From the NCBI GenBank assembly GCA_015056945.1, contig SVFH01000002.1, forward strand, positions 62,001 to 126,000: a stretch of DNA of 64,000 bases. The letters run 5' to 3'. The DNA comes from Lachnospiraceae bacterium (GTDB lineage Bacteria > Bacillota > Clostridia > Lachnospirales > Lachnospiraceae). Below the pieces are notes generated by a model that saw only the letters and a program-made list of their open reading frames with translations, was not told where the DNA came from and made no database searches. Position 1 is the first letter of the stretch. Each line of letters opens with the position of its first letter. The translations under genes and the position numbers were made by a program. Below are positions 46,876 to 54,811 of the stretch, in pieces.

Positions 46876-49434
46876 CTACTGTAAACCGCTCTGTTTTCGA
46901 AAGGTTTCCAATTCCTGTTCCATACGGATTTGAAATTCAGACGAAGAAATCACCCTACAATTGTGACCGCTTGTAATCTGACGGATTAAAGAATCCGAAC
47001 TCACCACAAGAATATCCAGTTCTTTTCCGTGCTTCTGTGTGTAATTCTCTATATAATGATCTGCAATTACGCCTTCCTTCGTGTGGATAATTTCGACATC
47101 CTCCAGGTGCATGGTACTGCCGCTGCTTCCTTTTACCCGGTATCCGTCAAAAACAACCATAACGCGGTAATCACTGATGCTGCGATATTTAGATAAAATG
47201 CTGACCAGACGGTCTTTGGCCGTATCGATATTCAAAGTACTCAAGGCTTTCAGCTCTTCCCACGCAAAAATAACATTGTATCCGTCAACCAACAGCAACT
47301 TTTCCTTACGTTCCACAGGACGATATACATATTCTCCTTCCCGATAAGTACGCGATACGGGAGATTGGGCTTTTTGCTTTTTATATCCGCTCTTTCCTCC
47401 ACCGGCATTTGCATGAAATGTACGGTTAATTATCTCATCCACTTCATCCGTTCCAAGGCTGAAATCATATCTGCGACGGCGTTCTTCCTGATAAACCGCA
47501 CCACCGTCTGCATATTCCACCTCATCTTTGACGTGCATGTGCTCAAACACTTCGTACCAGGGCACCAGAAAGCCCGAGCCGTGCGCACAGAATACCGAAG
47601 CTGACGGATTCGCCTTATCCGCATCCGGATCATACCCTTTATCCCGAATAACCTCCTCTGCATTGTGGCATACATCATAACCGCCGAAGGACACGGACAA
47701 ATGCCCTTTTCCGTGTGTATAAGACTGTAATGCAATCTGATAATCCCGCAGGGTTGCAACCGGTCCGCGTCCGGTCATTACGGCAGTCTCCTCCATAATC
47801 TCACACGGCGTCATTTTCGCATGTAAATTCGTAAGATCAGTCATGGCGCGTCCGACCATTTCTGTCGGGATTTCCAGTGCAAAATCATAAAAAGGCTCCA
47901 AAAGCACCGTTTCTGCCTGCATCAGTCCCTGACGCACGGCGCGGTATGTCGCCTGTCGGAAATCCCCGCCTTCCGTATGTTTATTATGCGCGCGACCGTT
48001 TATGATGACAAATTTTACATCCGTCAGCGGCGCCCCTGTTTTCACACCTTTAAAATTACGTTCCGTCAAATGCGTGGCAATCAAACGCTGCCAGTTTCTG
48101 TCCAATACGTCTTCGCTGCAATCTGACGTAACACTGATTCCGCTTCCTCTCTCTCCCGGCTCAATCCTGATATGCGCTTCCGCGTAATGGCGAAGCGGTT
48201 CAAAATGCCCCACGCCGATTACCGTATCCGCAATTGTTTCCTTGTATGCAATGCTTCCCGTATCAAATGCAATGGCATAAGAAAAGCGCTCTTTTACCAG
48301 CTGTTTCAAAATATCAATCTGTATCTGTCCCATCACACGAACATGGATTTCTTTATGTTCTTCATCCCAAACCACGTTCAGTTCCGGCATTTCACCCTCT
48401 AAAAGTCGTAAATCCTGTATGGCTGCCAGAGGACTTGTCCCGTCCGGAAACGTTATGCGATAGGATAACACAGGCTCAAGCCTCGCCCGTTCATCTGACA
48501 TTCCTACACCGATTCCCTGACCCGCATAGGTTTCTTCCGGACCTGTTACGGCATAAACACACCCCGGTTGCGTTTCATTGCAGGCTTCATATTTTTCACC
48601 ATTGTATCGTCTGATCTGGCTGACCTTCTCATCACCGCATAAAATATCGCGCGTACGAAGCACACCGCTTAATACCTTAATATGTGTCAGCCTTTTCCCC
48701 TGCTCGTCATGTGTAATCTTATACACGCGCGCCCTGAATGCATCCGTTTCCAGTGTATTCTGAATGGTATATCTGTCAAGACCGTCAAGCAACTGCTCAA
48801 TTCCGTCAAGCTTAAGTGCCGAACCGAAAAAACAGGGAAACACAGACCTCTTTGCAATCATTTCGCATATGCACTCCTCCGAAAGGCTTCCCGTTTCCAG
48901 AAATTCCTCAAGCCGGTCTCCAAGAAGTGCCATCTCTTCCAATGCATCCTCCTGCATAACCTCTTGCGAAAAATCCATGCACCCATAATCGAGACTCTTA
49001 CGCAGATGCTCCATCAGGGCATCTTTTCCGCTATGATTCAGGTCCGTTTTATTGATAAAAAGGAACGTCGGTATCCGAAGCTCCTTCAATAATTTCCACA
49101 ATGTCAGGGTATGTCCCTGCACACCATCCGGTGCACTAATGACAAGCACTGCATAATCAAGCACCTTAAGACAACGCTCTGCTTCTGCCGAAAAGTCGAT
49201 ATGACCCGGTGTATCCAGCAAGTTAAAGGTCGTATTTTTCCACGAAAAGAAGGCCTGCTTGGAAAAGATGGTAATCCCGCGGGCGCGTTCCATCTCATTA
49301 TGATCAAGAAACGCATCCTTGTTATCTACTCTTCCTGCCTGCCTTATCAAACCGCTTTTGTAAAAAAAAGCTTCCGACAATGTAGTTTTTCCGGCATCAA
49401 CATGTGCCAGAATTCCGATTACTGTATTTTTCAT
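46876..49434 (-). CDS. TetM/EF-G-like translational GTPase fused to Rae1/YacP-like NYN nuclease domain
   Basis: The protein has 852 aa. Residues 1-650 align with ribosome-protection GTPases: G1 AHVDAGKTTL, G3 LLDTPGHIDFS, G4 INKTD, and a domain IV stretch RAHNKHTEGGDFRQATYRA. A Gly/Lys linker (about 675-705) leads to a C-terminal NYN domain (about 712-845): LLLVDGYNVIFAWEELKAL, VMVVFDGYRVKG, IADHYIENY and VVSSDS, the order and residues of YacP/Rae1, the A-site mRNA endonuclease. TetM alone is about 640 aa. The fusion suggests a factor that enters the A site and cuts mRNA or clears ribosomes (inference). The ATG lies close behind rqcP. Confidence 0.88.
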   Translation of the reverse strand: MKNTVIGILAHVDAGKTTLSEAFFYKSGLIRQAGRVDNKDAFLDHNEMERARGITIFSKQAFFSWKNTTFNLLDTPGHIDFSAEAERCLKVLDYAVLVISAPDGVQGHTLTLWKLLKELRIPTFLFINKTDLNHSGKDALMEHLRKSLDYGCMDFSQEVMQEDALEEMALLGDRLEEFLETGSLSEECICEMIAKRSVFPCFFGSALKLDGIEQLLDGLDRYTIQNTLETDAFRARVYKITHDEQGKRLTHIKVLSGVLRTRDILCGDEKVSQIRRYNGEKYEACNETQPGCVYAVTGPEETYAGQGIGVGMSDERARLEPVLSYRITFPDGTSPLAAIQDLRLLEGEMPELNVVWDEEHKEIHVRVMGQIQIDILKQLVKERFSYAIAFDTGSIAYKETIADTVIGVGHFEPLRHYAEAHIRIEPGERGSGISVTSDCSEDVLDRNWQRLIATHLTERNFKGVKTGAPLTDVKFVIINGRAHNKHTEGGDFRQATYRAVRQGLMQAETVLLEPFYDFALEIPTEMVGRAMTDLTNLHAKMTPCEIMEETAVMTGRGPVATLRDYQIALQSYTHGKGHLSVSFGGYDVCHNAEEVIRDKGYDPDADKANPSASVFCAHGSGFLVPWYEVFEHMHVKDEVEYADGGAVYQEERRRRYDFSLGTDEVDEIINRTFHANAGGGKSGYKKQKAQSPVSRTYREGEYVYRPVERKEKLLLVDGYNVIFAWEELKALSTLNIDTAKDRLVSILSKYRSISDYRVMVVFDGYRVKGSSGSTMHLEDVEIIHTKEGVIADHYIENYTQKHGKELDILVVSSDSLIRQITSGHNCRVISSSEFQIRMEQELETFRKQSGLQ

Positions 49435-49437
49435 AAC

Positions 49438-49677
49438 TTACAGATAGCGAAACATATCTTTTGCATCTTCCTTACGTACCGTTTCCTGTATCGTAAGCAC
49501 TTCTGCCTGTACGGTTTTATCACCGAAACGAATTGCGATAATGTCTCCTACTTTTACCTCCTGTGATGCTTTGGCAACCTTATCATTTATGGTTACACGC
49601 CCGGCATCACAGGCTTCATTCGCGATTGTGCGGCGCTTAATCAAACGCGACACCTTCAAATATTTGTCCAATCTCAT
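49438..49677 (-). CDS. rqcP: S4-domain RNA-binding protein, RqcP/YabO-like
   Basis: The protein has 79 aa with the S4 fold (MRLDKYLKVSRLIKRRTIANEACDAGRVTINDKVAK). Length and sequence match RqcP (YabO), which joins RqcH on stalled 50S subunits to add Ala tails. In this family it commonly follows HU, as here. It lies 3 bp before the TetM-Rae1 fusion gene, so the two are almost certainly co-translated and form a ribosome-stress unit. Confidence 0.85.
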   Translation of the reverse strand: MRLDKYLKVSRLIKRRTIANEACDAGRVTINDKVAKASQEVKVGDIIAIRFGDKTVQAEVLTIQETVRKEDAKDMFRYL

Positions 49678-49689
49678 AAAAAATCTCCC

Positions 49690-49992
49690 TTAATATAGCT
49701 TATACGGATTGCTACGGATTCCTACGCCGTATTCGCATACTGCTTATACGGATTCCTACGGATTGCTACGTGCTTCGCACTCTCGCATTCCTACGCCGTA
49801 TTTGCATACTGCTTTACGGATTCCTACGGATTGCTACGTGCTTCGCACTCTCGCAATCCTACACAATATTCGCATATCGCGAAGCTTGCGCTTCGCTTTT
49901 ATGCTCATATTGTGGCGCGTCCCAAGGTCATGAAACCACTTCTGTGCAAGCACAAGTGGTTTCATGACTTTTGGACGCTGGAATCCTATATA
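49690..49992 (-). repeat. Dispersed hairpin element, copy 1 (MITE-like)
   Basis: The sequence is the reverse complement of the array at 56960-57470. It ends in TATATAGGATTCCAG, then a large hairpin with arms GTCATGAAACCACTT/AAGTGGTTTCATGAC, then CGCCACAATATGAGC and short ATACGGATTCCTACGGATTG repeats. The latter recur several times within 100 bp. It separates the HU gene from rqcP. Confidence 0.85.
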
Positions 49993-49994
49993 AA

Positions 49995-50023
49995 AAGCGG
50001 AAGAAACTAACTTTCTTCCGCTT
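49995..50023 (-). terminator. HU gene terminator
   Basis: Perfect 12-bp stem AAGCGGAAGAAA / TTTCTTCCGCTT with a five-base loop and T-rich tail on the minus strand. Confidence 0.92.
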
Positions 50024-50045
50024 CAGCATTCTTCAAAATAAAGAA

Positions 50046-50318
50046 TTAGTTAAGAGCATCCTTTAAAGCCTTACCAGCTTTGAACTTAGGATATTTGCAA
50101 GCTTCGATCTTCATGGAAGCTCCTGTAAGAGGGTTTCTACCTTCTCTTGCAGCTCTTTCACCAACTTCGAAAGTACCAAATCCAACTAACTGGATTTTCT
50201 CACCTTTCTTTAATTCATCTGCAACAACATCTGTGAATGCCTTTAAAGCCTTCTCTGCGTCTTTCTTTGATAAACCTGCCTGATCAGCGATAGCTGCAAC
50301 AAATTCTGTCTTGTTCAT
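50046..50318 (-). CDS. hup: HU-family DNA-binding protein
   Basis: ATG 50316-50318 follows GAGGAGGAG and gives 90 aa. MNKTEFVAAIADQAGLSKKDAEK and the DNA-binding arm GTFEVGERAAREGRNPLTG are typical HU. It compacts and bends DNA. A 60-bp AT-rich upstream region should hold its promoter. A strong terminator follows, so it is monocistronic. Confidence 0.97.
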   Translation of the reverse strand: MNKTEFVAAIADQAGLSKKDAEKALKAFTDVVADELKKGEKIQLVGFGTFEVGERAAREGRNPLTGASMKIEACKYPKFKAGKALKDALN

Positions 50319-50482
50319 TATGAACTCCTCCTCTTTCATTGAAGTTTATTTTCTTGTTAATACGTCCCATTTGAAACGCCTATTCTAGTTATAGTTTGTT
50401 TTCCTATGTTTGTCAAGGAAAATTGCGGAAAAATCACTGAAACACCGCTGTTTTTTCATGTTTTTTTCGACATAATAATTTC

Positions 50483-51916
50483 CTATGACTTTGTCAATTC
50501 GGAAAAAGCGTAATGCACATCGTCTGAAGATTCTTCCATGCGAAGCGTATAACTTCTTGTCTGATATCCCGTCTTACGAAGTGTAATTACAATCGTGCCT
50601 GATTTCTTAGGAAATACTACCGGCACAACTCCGATATATTCTCCATCCAGATATACTTCAACATCTTCCGGTGCATCAATATAAACCTTGCCTACCGGAT
50701 TTGTTGTCACTTCCGAATCATTTTCCGGCGGTTCATTTTCCGAAGCACTTTCTTTTCCTTCAGAAGACTCGTTGGAAGAAGACTCTGATTCTTTTTCAGA
50801 ATTCTGTTCGCTGTTACTTACAGCTCCGTCACTCTCTTTCTCTGAAGAATCCTTAGAAGAGCTCTCCTGTTTAGAGGACGACTCTTCGGAATCCTCCTCA
50901 TCGGAAGAATCCTTGTCCTGCGACGTAAGCGTAATCGTAATGGAAGCATACTCATCTCCCACTTTAATGTAGCTTGAAAGCGTATCGTATCCGTCCGCGC
51001 GGCAAATCAGCTGATGAATTCCGTATTCCAAAGAAACCGGTGCATTGGTCTCGACTTTTTTACCATCGATAAAAAGTGTTGCCGAGGCCGGATTTAAAAC
51101 AAAAAGTACATTTCCGTATTTCACTTCATGCTCAATATCTCCCAAATCCAGCGTCACTTCCTGATTTCTTCCTACTGTAACATGCTTCGTTCCGCTGATT
51201 CCTTCATTACTGACAAGCACATCATAACTACCCTCCGGTACGGTCAGAAGCATATTCTCCGTAATACGTGTAATCGCCTTGTTGCCGACCTCAATCCAGC
51301 CGTTGATAAAATACGTGTCGTTGGCAAGACGCAAATATCCATGCCCGCTGTCAAGATGCATACTGTAAATTGTATGGTCTTTACCGTACACAGTCAGCAC
51401 ATCACCCGGATGCAGTTCCATGCGCTCTATCGTTTCATTTGCGGAAGCAATCACCAGATAATCATCCAATTTATACTCCTCGCCCAAAAGCTGCATTCTG
51501 CTGTCCCTCTTTAAAAGACCCTCAAACGATACATCCGCCAGAGAAAAATAATCCTCCGACAACTGAAACGATACCAGTTTTTTCGTCTCTTTGATAAAGG
51601 TAATGTCCGCAATGGAGGCATGTTTTAACTGGATTGCCGCCATTGCTGTACCATATTTGTCTTTAAATTCCGTCACCCCATCATAAAATAAGGTATAACG
51701 TCTTCCTGTTTCGAGATTCTGGAACGTAAGTGTCCTCTGCTCTTCATCCGAATTCACAAGAATTGCCGTATCCTCATATGAGGAATAAACATCCGGCACA
51801 TCCGGTTCGGACACCTGCGGCGGCGAAGCCGGCTTGCAGGATACCAGGCATACGGAAATGAACAGAAGCAAAAGCAGTAAGACACGACCAAATCCCTTTC
51901 TATTGTCTGTTTTCAT
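50483..51916 (-). CDS. Lipoprotein with PEGA domains
   Basis: The protein has 477 aa. A signal peptide with a lipobox (LVSC at about 23-26) leads to an extracytoplasmic protein. Two PEGA-type modules (VLFVLNPASATLFIDGKKV about 265-330, and VYIDAPEDVEVYLDGEYIG about 408-475) flank a low-complexity Ser/Glu/Asp stretch (about 335-400) that is probably disordered. Start after GGGAGATAAAT. Surface or envelope role, unknown. The CotS-like gene lies 42 bp upstream. Confidence 0.85.
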   Translation of the reverse strand: MKTDNRKGFGRVLLLLLLFISVCLVSCKPASPPQVSEPDVPDVYSSYEDTAILVNSDEEQRTLTFQNLETGRRYTLFYDGVTEFKDKYGTAMAAIQLKHASIADITFIKETKKLVSFQLSEDYFSLADVSFEGLLKRDSRMQLLGEEYKLDDYLVIASANETIERMELHPGDVLTVYGKDHTIYSMHLDSGHGYLRLANDTYFINGWIEVGNKAITRITENMLLTVPEGSYDVLVSNEGISGTKHVTVGRNQEVTLDLGDIEHEVKYGNVLFVLNPASATLFIDGKKVETNAPVSLEYGIHQLICRADGYDTLSSYIKVGDEYASITITLTSQDKDSSDEEDSEESSSKQESSSKDSSEKESDGAVSNSEQNSEKESESSSNESSEGKESASENEPPENDSEVTTNPVGKVYIDAPEDVEVYLDGEYIGVVPVVFPKKSGTIVITLRKTGYQTRSYTLRMEESSDDVHYAFSELTKS

Positions 51917-51958
51917 AATTTATCTCCCGTAATTCCGCTGTTTTAGCGGGATTTATCT

Positions 51959-52954
51959 TTATTCTATCACATCATCAAAAACTTTGCGTAAAAAGTTTTG
52001 CTTTTTTTCTTCCTGGGCACAGACCGCCATCAGCTTCTCGCCATACACAAGCGACTGAAACGCCTTGTTGCTGTTATAGTACGTGCTGACAATTTTTCGA
52101 AATTTTTCCGGATAAGAAAGCCGGTAAAATAACTGGCGCCGTTCCGCCTCCTTCAAAGGAGTAAATGCTTCATATTCCTGTATCATTTTCTCCCCAAGGA
52201 GCATATCCCATTCATATTTTTCCATGATTTTACGAAGAAAAAGTGCCAAATCTCCAATTCTGCTGTCAAAACGGCATCTTTCAAAGTTCACAACCGCTCT
52301 GCGTTGTCCGCACATCAACACATTATGATACTGGAAATCTCCGTGAACGAAACTGCGCTGTTTCTCAACTTCCTGATAAAAGGACGTAAAATCTTCCTTA
52401 CAGATGCGTTCTTCCGCCGCTTCGGCGCGTTTCAAAAACACATCGTATTCCGAAAGAAGAAACTGCTCAAACGCAGTCTTTGAACCGCGTTCCCGCACGT
52501 ACTTACGTATTTTGCGCAACATCCTGTTATGTCTGGCCGTCTCCTCCTTCAAATCAAACCTGGCAATATCCCCAAGCGCTTCCTCTTTCGGATAAAACAT
52601 TCCCGTATGAAGCAGGGCCATCGTATGAATACAATCCGATAATTCTTCCCTGTTCTTCGGATTACATTCATGGCCTTCATAATAATCTTTTAACACATAA
52701 GTCACGCCGTCCCGGTCTTTTACGGTATAGGTGCCCTCCTTGTTTGGCACAAGAGAATCTACATCCACAAGACCAAGCGCACTGACATTTTTCAAAAGAT
52801 GCTCCATCAGCACAAGTTTTTGCTGCGGCGCATGATATTCCTGTAAAATTTTGAGCCCTTCTTCTGTTTCGCACAGGATACATCCGCGACCTTTATATGT
52901 GCGGGTTATATTTAACTCATATTGTTCCAACAAACTGACCGCTCTGTCATTCAT
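51959..52954 (-). CDS. CotS-family kinase-like protein
   Basis: ATG 52952-52954 follows GGGAGG and gives 331 aa. The aminoglycoside-phosphotransferase-like fold has FVHGDFQYHNVLM (catalytic loop), VNFERCRFDSRIGDLALFLRK (metal-binding region, with Asn-Phe-Glu in place of the usual Asp-Phe-Asp) and an N-lobe segment VTYVLKDYYEGHECNP. CotS and its relatives are spore coat or cortex proteins in Bacilli and Clostridia. The altered catalytic residue makes kinase activity uncertain. Confidence 0.82.
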   Translation of the reverse strand: MNDRAVSLLEQYELNITRTYKGRGCILCETEEGLKILQEYHAPQQKLVLMEHLLKNVSALGLVDVDSLVPNKEGTYTVKDRDGVTYVLKDYYEGHECNPKNREELSDCIHTMALLHTGMFYPKEEALGDIARFDLKEETARHNRMLRKIRKYVRERGSKTAFEQFLLSEYDVFLKRAEAAEERICKEDFTSFYQEVEKQRSFVHGDFQYHNVLMCGQRRAVVNFERCRFDSRIGDLALFLRKIMEKYEWDMLLGEKMIQEYEAFTPLKEAERRQLFYRLSYPEKFRKIVSTYYNSNKAFQSLVYGEKLMAVCAQEEKKQNFLRKVFDDVIE

Positions 52955-53077
52955 ATGTTCTATGCCTCCCACTCTTCCTCTTTCAAAGCACTAACCATGC
53001 TATGTAAAGATATGAGGGTTGCACTCTATTCATGCCGGAAACAATCAATTTTTTTTCAAAAATCAGGGTGTCAACAA

Positions 53078-53139
53078 TTCATGAAACCACCCATGTGCAA
53101 GTACAAGGGTTTTATGACCTTTTGACACTGGAATCTTTC
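53078..53139 (-). repeat. Dispersed hairpin element, partial copy 2
   Basis: A shortened hairpin TTCATGAAACCACCCATGTG...AAGGGTTTTATGACC followed by TTTTGACACTGGAATC, matching the 49990 and 56965 ends. It supplies the last codons and stop of the cca gene (…DSSVKRS, TAA). Confidence 0.75.
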
Positions 53140-54455
53140 AAATAATACCCCAACAGATACTCTTTATCATTGTGTTCCGGAAATTCAATGACATCTTCTA
53201 ACATCCGGTCTAATAAAACACCGATTTCTTTGCCGGGCTTCATGCCCTTCTCAATCAGGTCCGCACCTTTTACCGCTAATGTTGCCTTGGATACACAGTT
53301 TCCTTTTGCAATAATTGCAGCATAATCCTCCCTGTTTCTGCGGATTCTTTCAATCTTTTCATCTCTTTTATACGTACTTTGTGCTGCAACATCAGCTTCC
53401 CATACTTCAAAAAGCATCGGAAAATAGCTTTCACCCACCTTGGCAAGCGCACGCCGCATATAGGTTTCTCCTTCTAAAATGCGCAAATCATGATACAACA
53501 CCATATGGCTTACTTTGACAATCGTATCGCGGTCAAAGCGAAGACGGTTCATCACAGTTTTGGCAATCTCCGAAGAAACCGCTTCATGCCCGTAAAAATG
53601 CGCTCTTTCATCCTCTCCCATACTGTAACAGTCAGGCTTTCCCATGTCGTGAAAAAGCATGGTCAGACGTAAAATTTTATCTGCCGCAACTGAAGAAAGT
53701 GCGTGCAGCGTATGCTCTCCAACAGTATAACAATGATGAGGATTATTCTGCTCCATCTCCATAATCCGGTCGAACTCCGGCATAAACTCCTTCGTCAAAC
53801 CGCAACGGTAAGCCTCTCTTAACATATCAGGATTCGGCGACACTAACGTCTTAATCAATTCTGTCATGATACGCTCCGCGCTGATTTTACGAAGATTGGG
53901 CGCGAGCGCTTTCATCGCCTCCATTGTCTCGTCCTCCACCCTATAAGAAAGCTGGGCAGCAAAACGAATGGCGCGAAGCAGGCGCAAGGCATCTTCCTCA
54001 AAACGGGCATACGGATTTCCGACACAACGAATCACTCCTGCCTCTATATCCGCAAGACCTCCGAACAAATCCACAAGACCGCGGCTGTCATTATATGCCA
54101 TTGCATTAATGGTAAAATCACGACGCAACAAATCTTCTTCCAGATTTCTCGTAAAAGAAACCGAAGACGGATGCCGTCCGTCTTCATACTTACCGTCAAT
54201 CCGATAAGTGGTAACCTCATAGCCACACCTGTCCAACATGACCGTAACCGTACCATGCTCAATTCCGGTATCGATCGTATGCGAAAAAAGCTCCTTTACC
54301 TGCTGCGGACTTGCAGAAGTGGTGATATCCCAGTCATTCGGTTCTCTTTGCAGAATGGAATCTCTTACACAACCGCCCACCGCAAAAGCCTCATAGCCGT
54401 TTTTTTTCAAAATACCGATTATTTTATTTACATTAGGTGGTAACTGAATTTTCAT
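53112..54455 (-). CDS. cca: CCA-adding tRNA nucleotidyltransferase
   Basis: The protein has 447 aa. It adds the 3' CCA of tRNAs, needed here because the tRNA-Ser gene lacks an encoded CCA. N-terminal class II nucleotidyltransferase with EAFAVGGCVRDSIL, NDWDITTSA and RRDFTINAMAYN, then RLLRAIRFAAQL and an HD-like domain LTMLFHDMGKPDCYS. Start after GAGGAGATACC. The C-terminus (…DSSVKRS) is made of the dispersed hairpin element sequence, so the gene end has been overwritten. Confidence 0.94.
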   Translation of the reverse strand: MKIQLPPNVNKIIGILKKNGYEAFAVGGCVRDSILQREPNDWDITTSASPQQVKELFSHTIDTGIEHGTVTVMLDRCGYEVTTYRIDGKYEDGRHPSSVSFTRNLEEDLLRRDFTINAMAYNDSRGLVDLFGGLADIEAGVIRCVGNPYARFEEDALRLLRAIRFAAQLSYRVEDETMEAMKALAPNLRKISAERIMTELIKTLVSPNPDMLREAYRCGLTKEFMPEFDRIMEMEQNNPHHCYTVGEHTLHALSSVAADKILRLTMLFHDMGKPDCYSMGEDERAHFYGHEAVSSEIAKTVMNRLRFDRDTIVKVSHMVLYHDLRILEGETYMRRALAKVGESYFPMLFEVWEADVAAQSTYKRDEKIERIRRNREDYAAIIAKGNCVSKATLAVKGADLIEKGMKPGKEIGVLLDRMLEDVIEFPEHNDKEYLLGYYLKDSSVKRS

Positions 54456-54494
54456 TTAGGTATCTCCTCATTAATCATAGGGAAACCCTATGAA

Positions 54495-54697
54495 GATAAA
54501 AAGCTCCACGGCACATAATGCCGGGAAGCTTCAGCATAAACAAAATGGGTATGATACGAGGCCTTCCAGTGCCAGGACCGGGAAGCCCTGTATTTCTCAC
54601 GAAACCAAAGTTCCGCAAGCCTTTATTGAGGGGGGAAAGGGGATAGAAGGCTTCGCATCATAATCTATTATGAATAATACATAATAGCAATTTTATG
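54495..54697 (-). ncRNA. Structured noncoding RNA, 6S-like architecture
   Basis: On the minus strand a strong promoter (TTGACA-17-GATAAT) starts a transcript of about 197 nt that ends in a terminator AAGCT...AGCTT with T-run (near 54501). A long hairpin closes ATGATGCGAAGCCTTC with GAAGGCCTCGTATCAT (16 bp, one mismatch and one G-U). A largely unpaired C-rich middle and a distal arm follow. Length, promoter, terminator and a long stem with a central bubble match 6S RNA, but no sequence identity was confirmed. Confidence 0.55.
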
Positions 54698-54703
54698 TTC
54701 ATT

Positions 54704-54732
54704 ATTATCCCATTATATTTTCGACATGTCAA
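54704..54732 (-). promoter_or_regulatory. Promoter of the ncRNA candidate
   Basis: TTGACA (54727-54732), 17-bp spacer, GATAAT (54704-54709): near-consensus sigma-A promoter. Confidence 0.85.
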
Positions 54733-54811
54733 TAGCTGACAGGCCGAATTCATATAAATTTTACTTTTACTTTACGTCATTTTTCTTCATTTTTCCGCAA
54801 AGCAATTTTTC

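Noticed and set aside
46876-49434. Tetracycline-resistance gene
   Set aside because: The GTPase part resembles TetM, but the NYN fusion and rqcP coupling suggest a housekeeping ribosome factor; resistance cannot be read from sequence.
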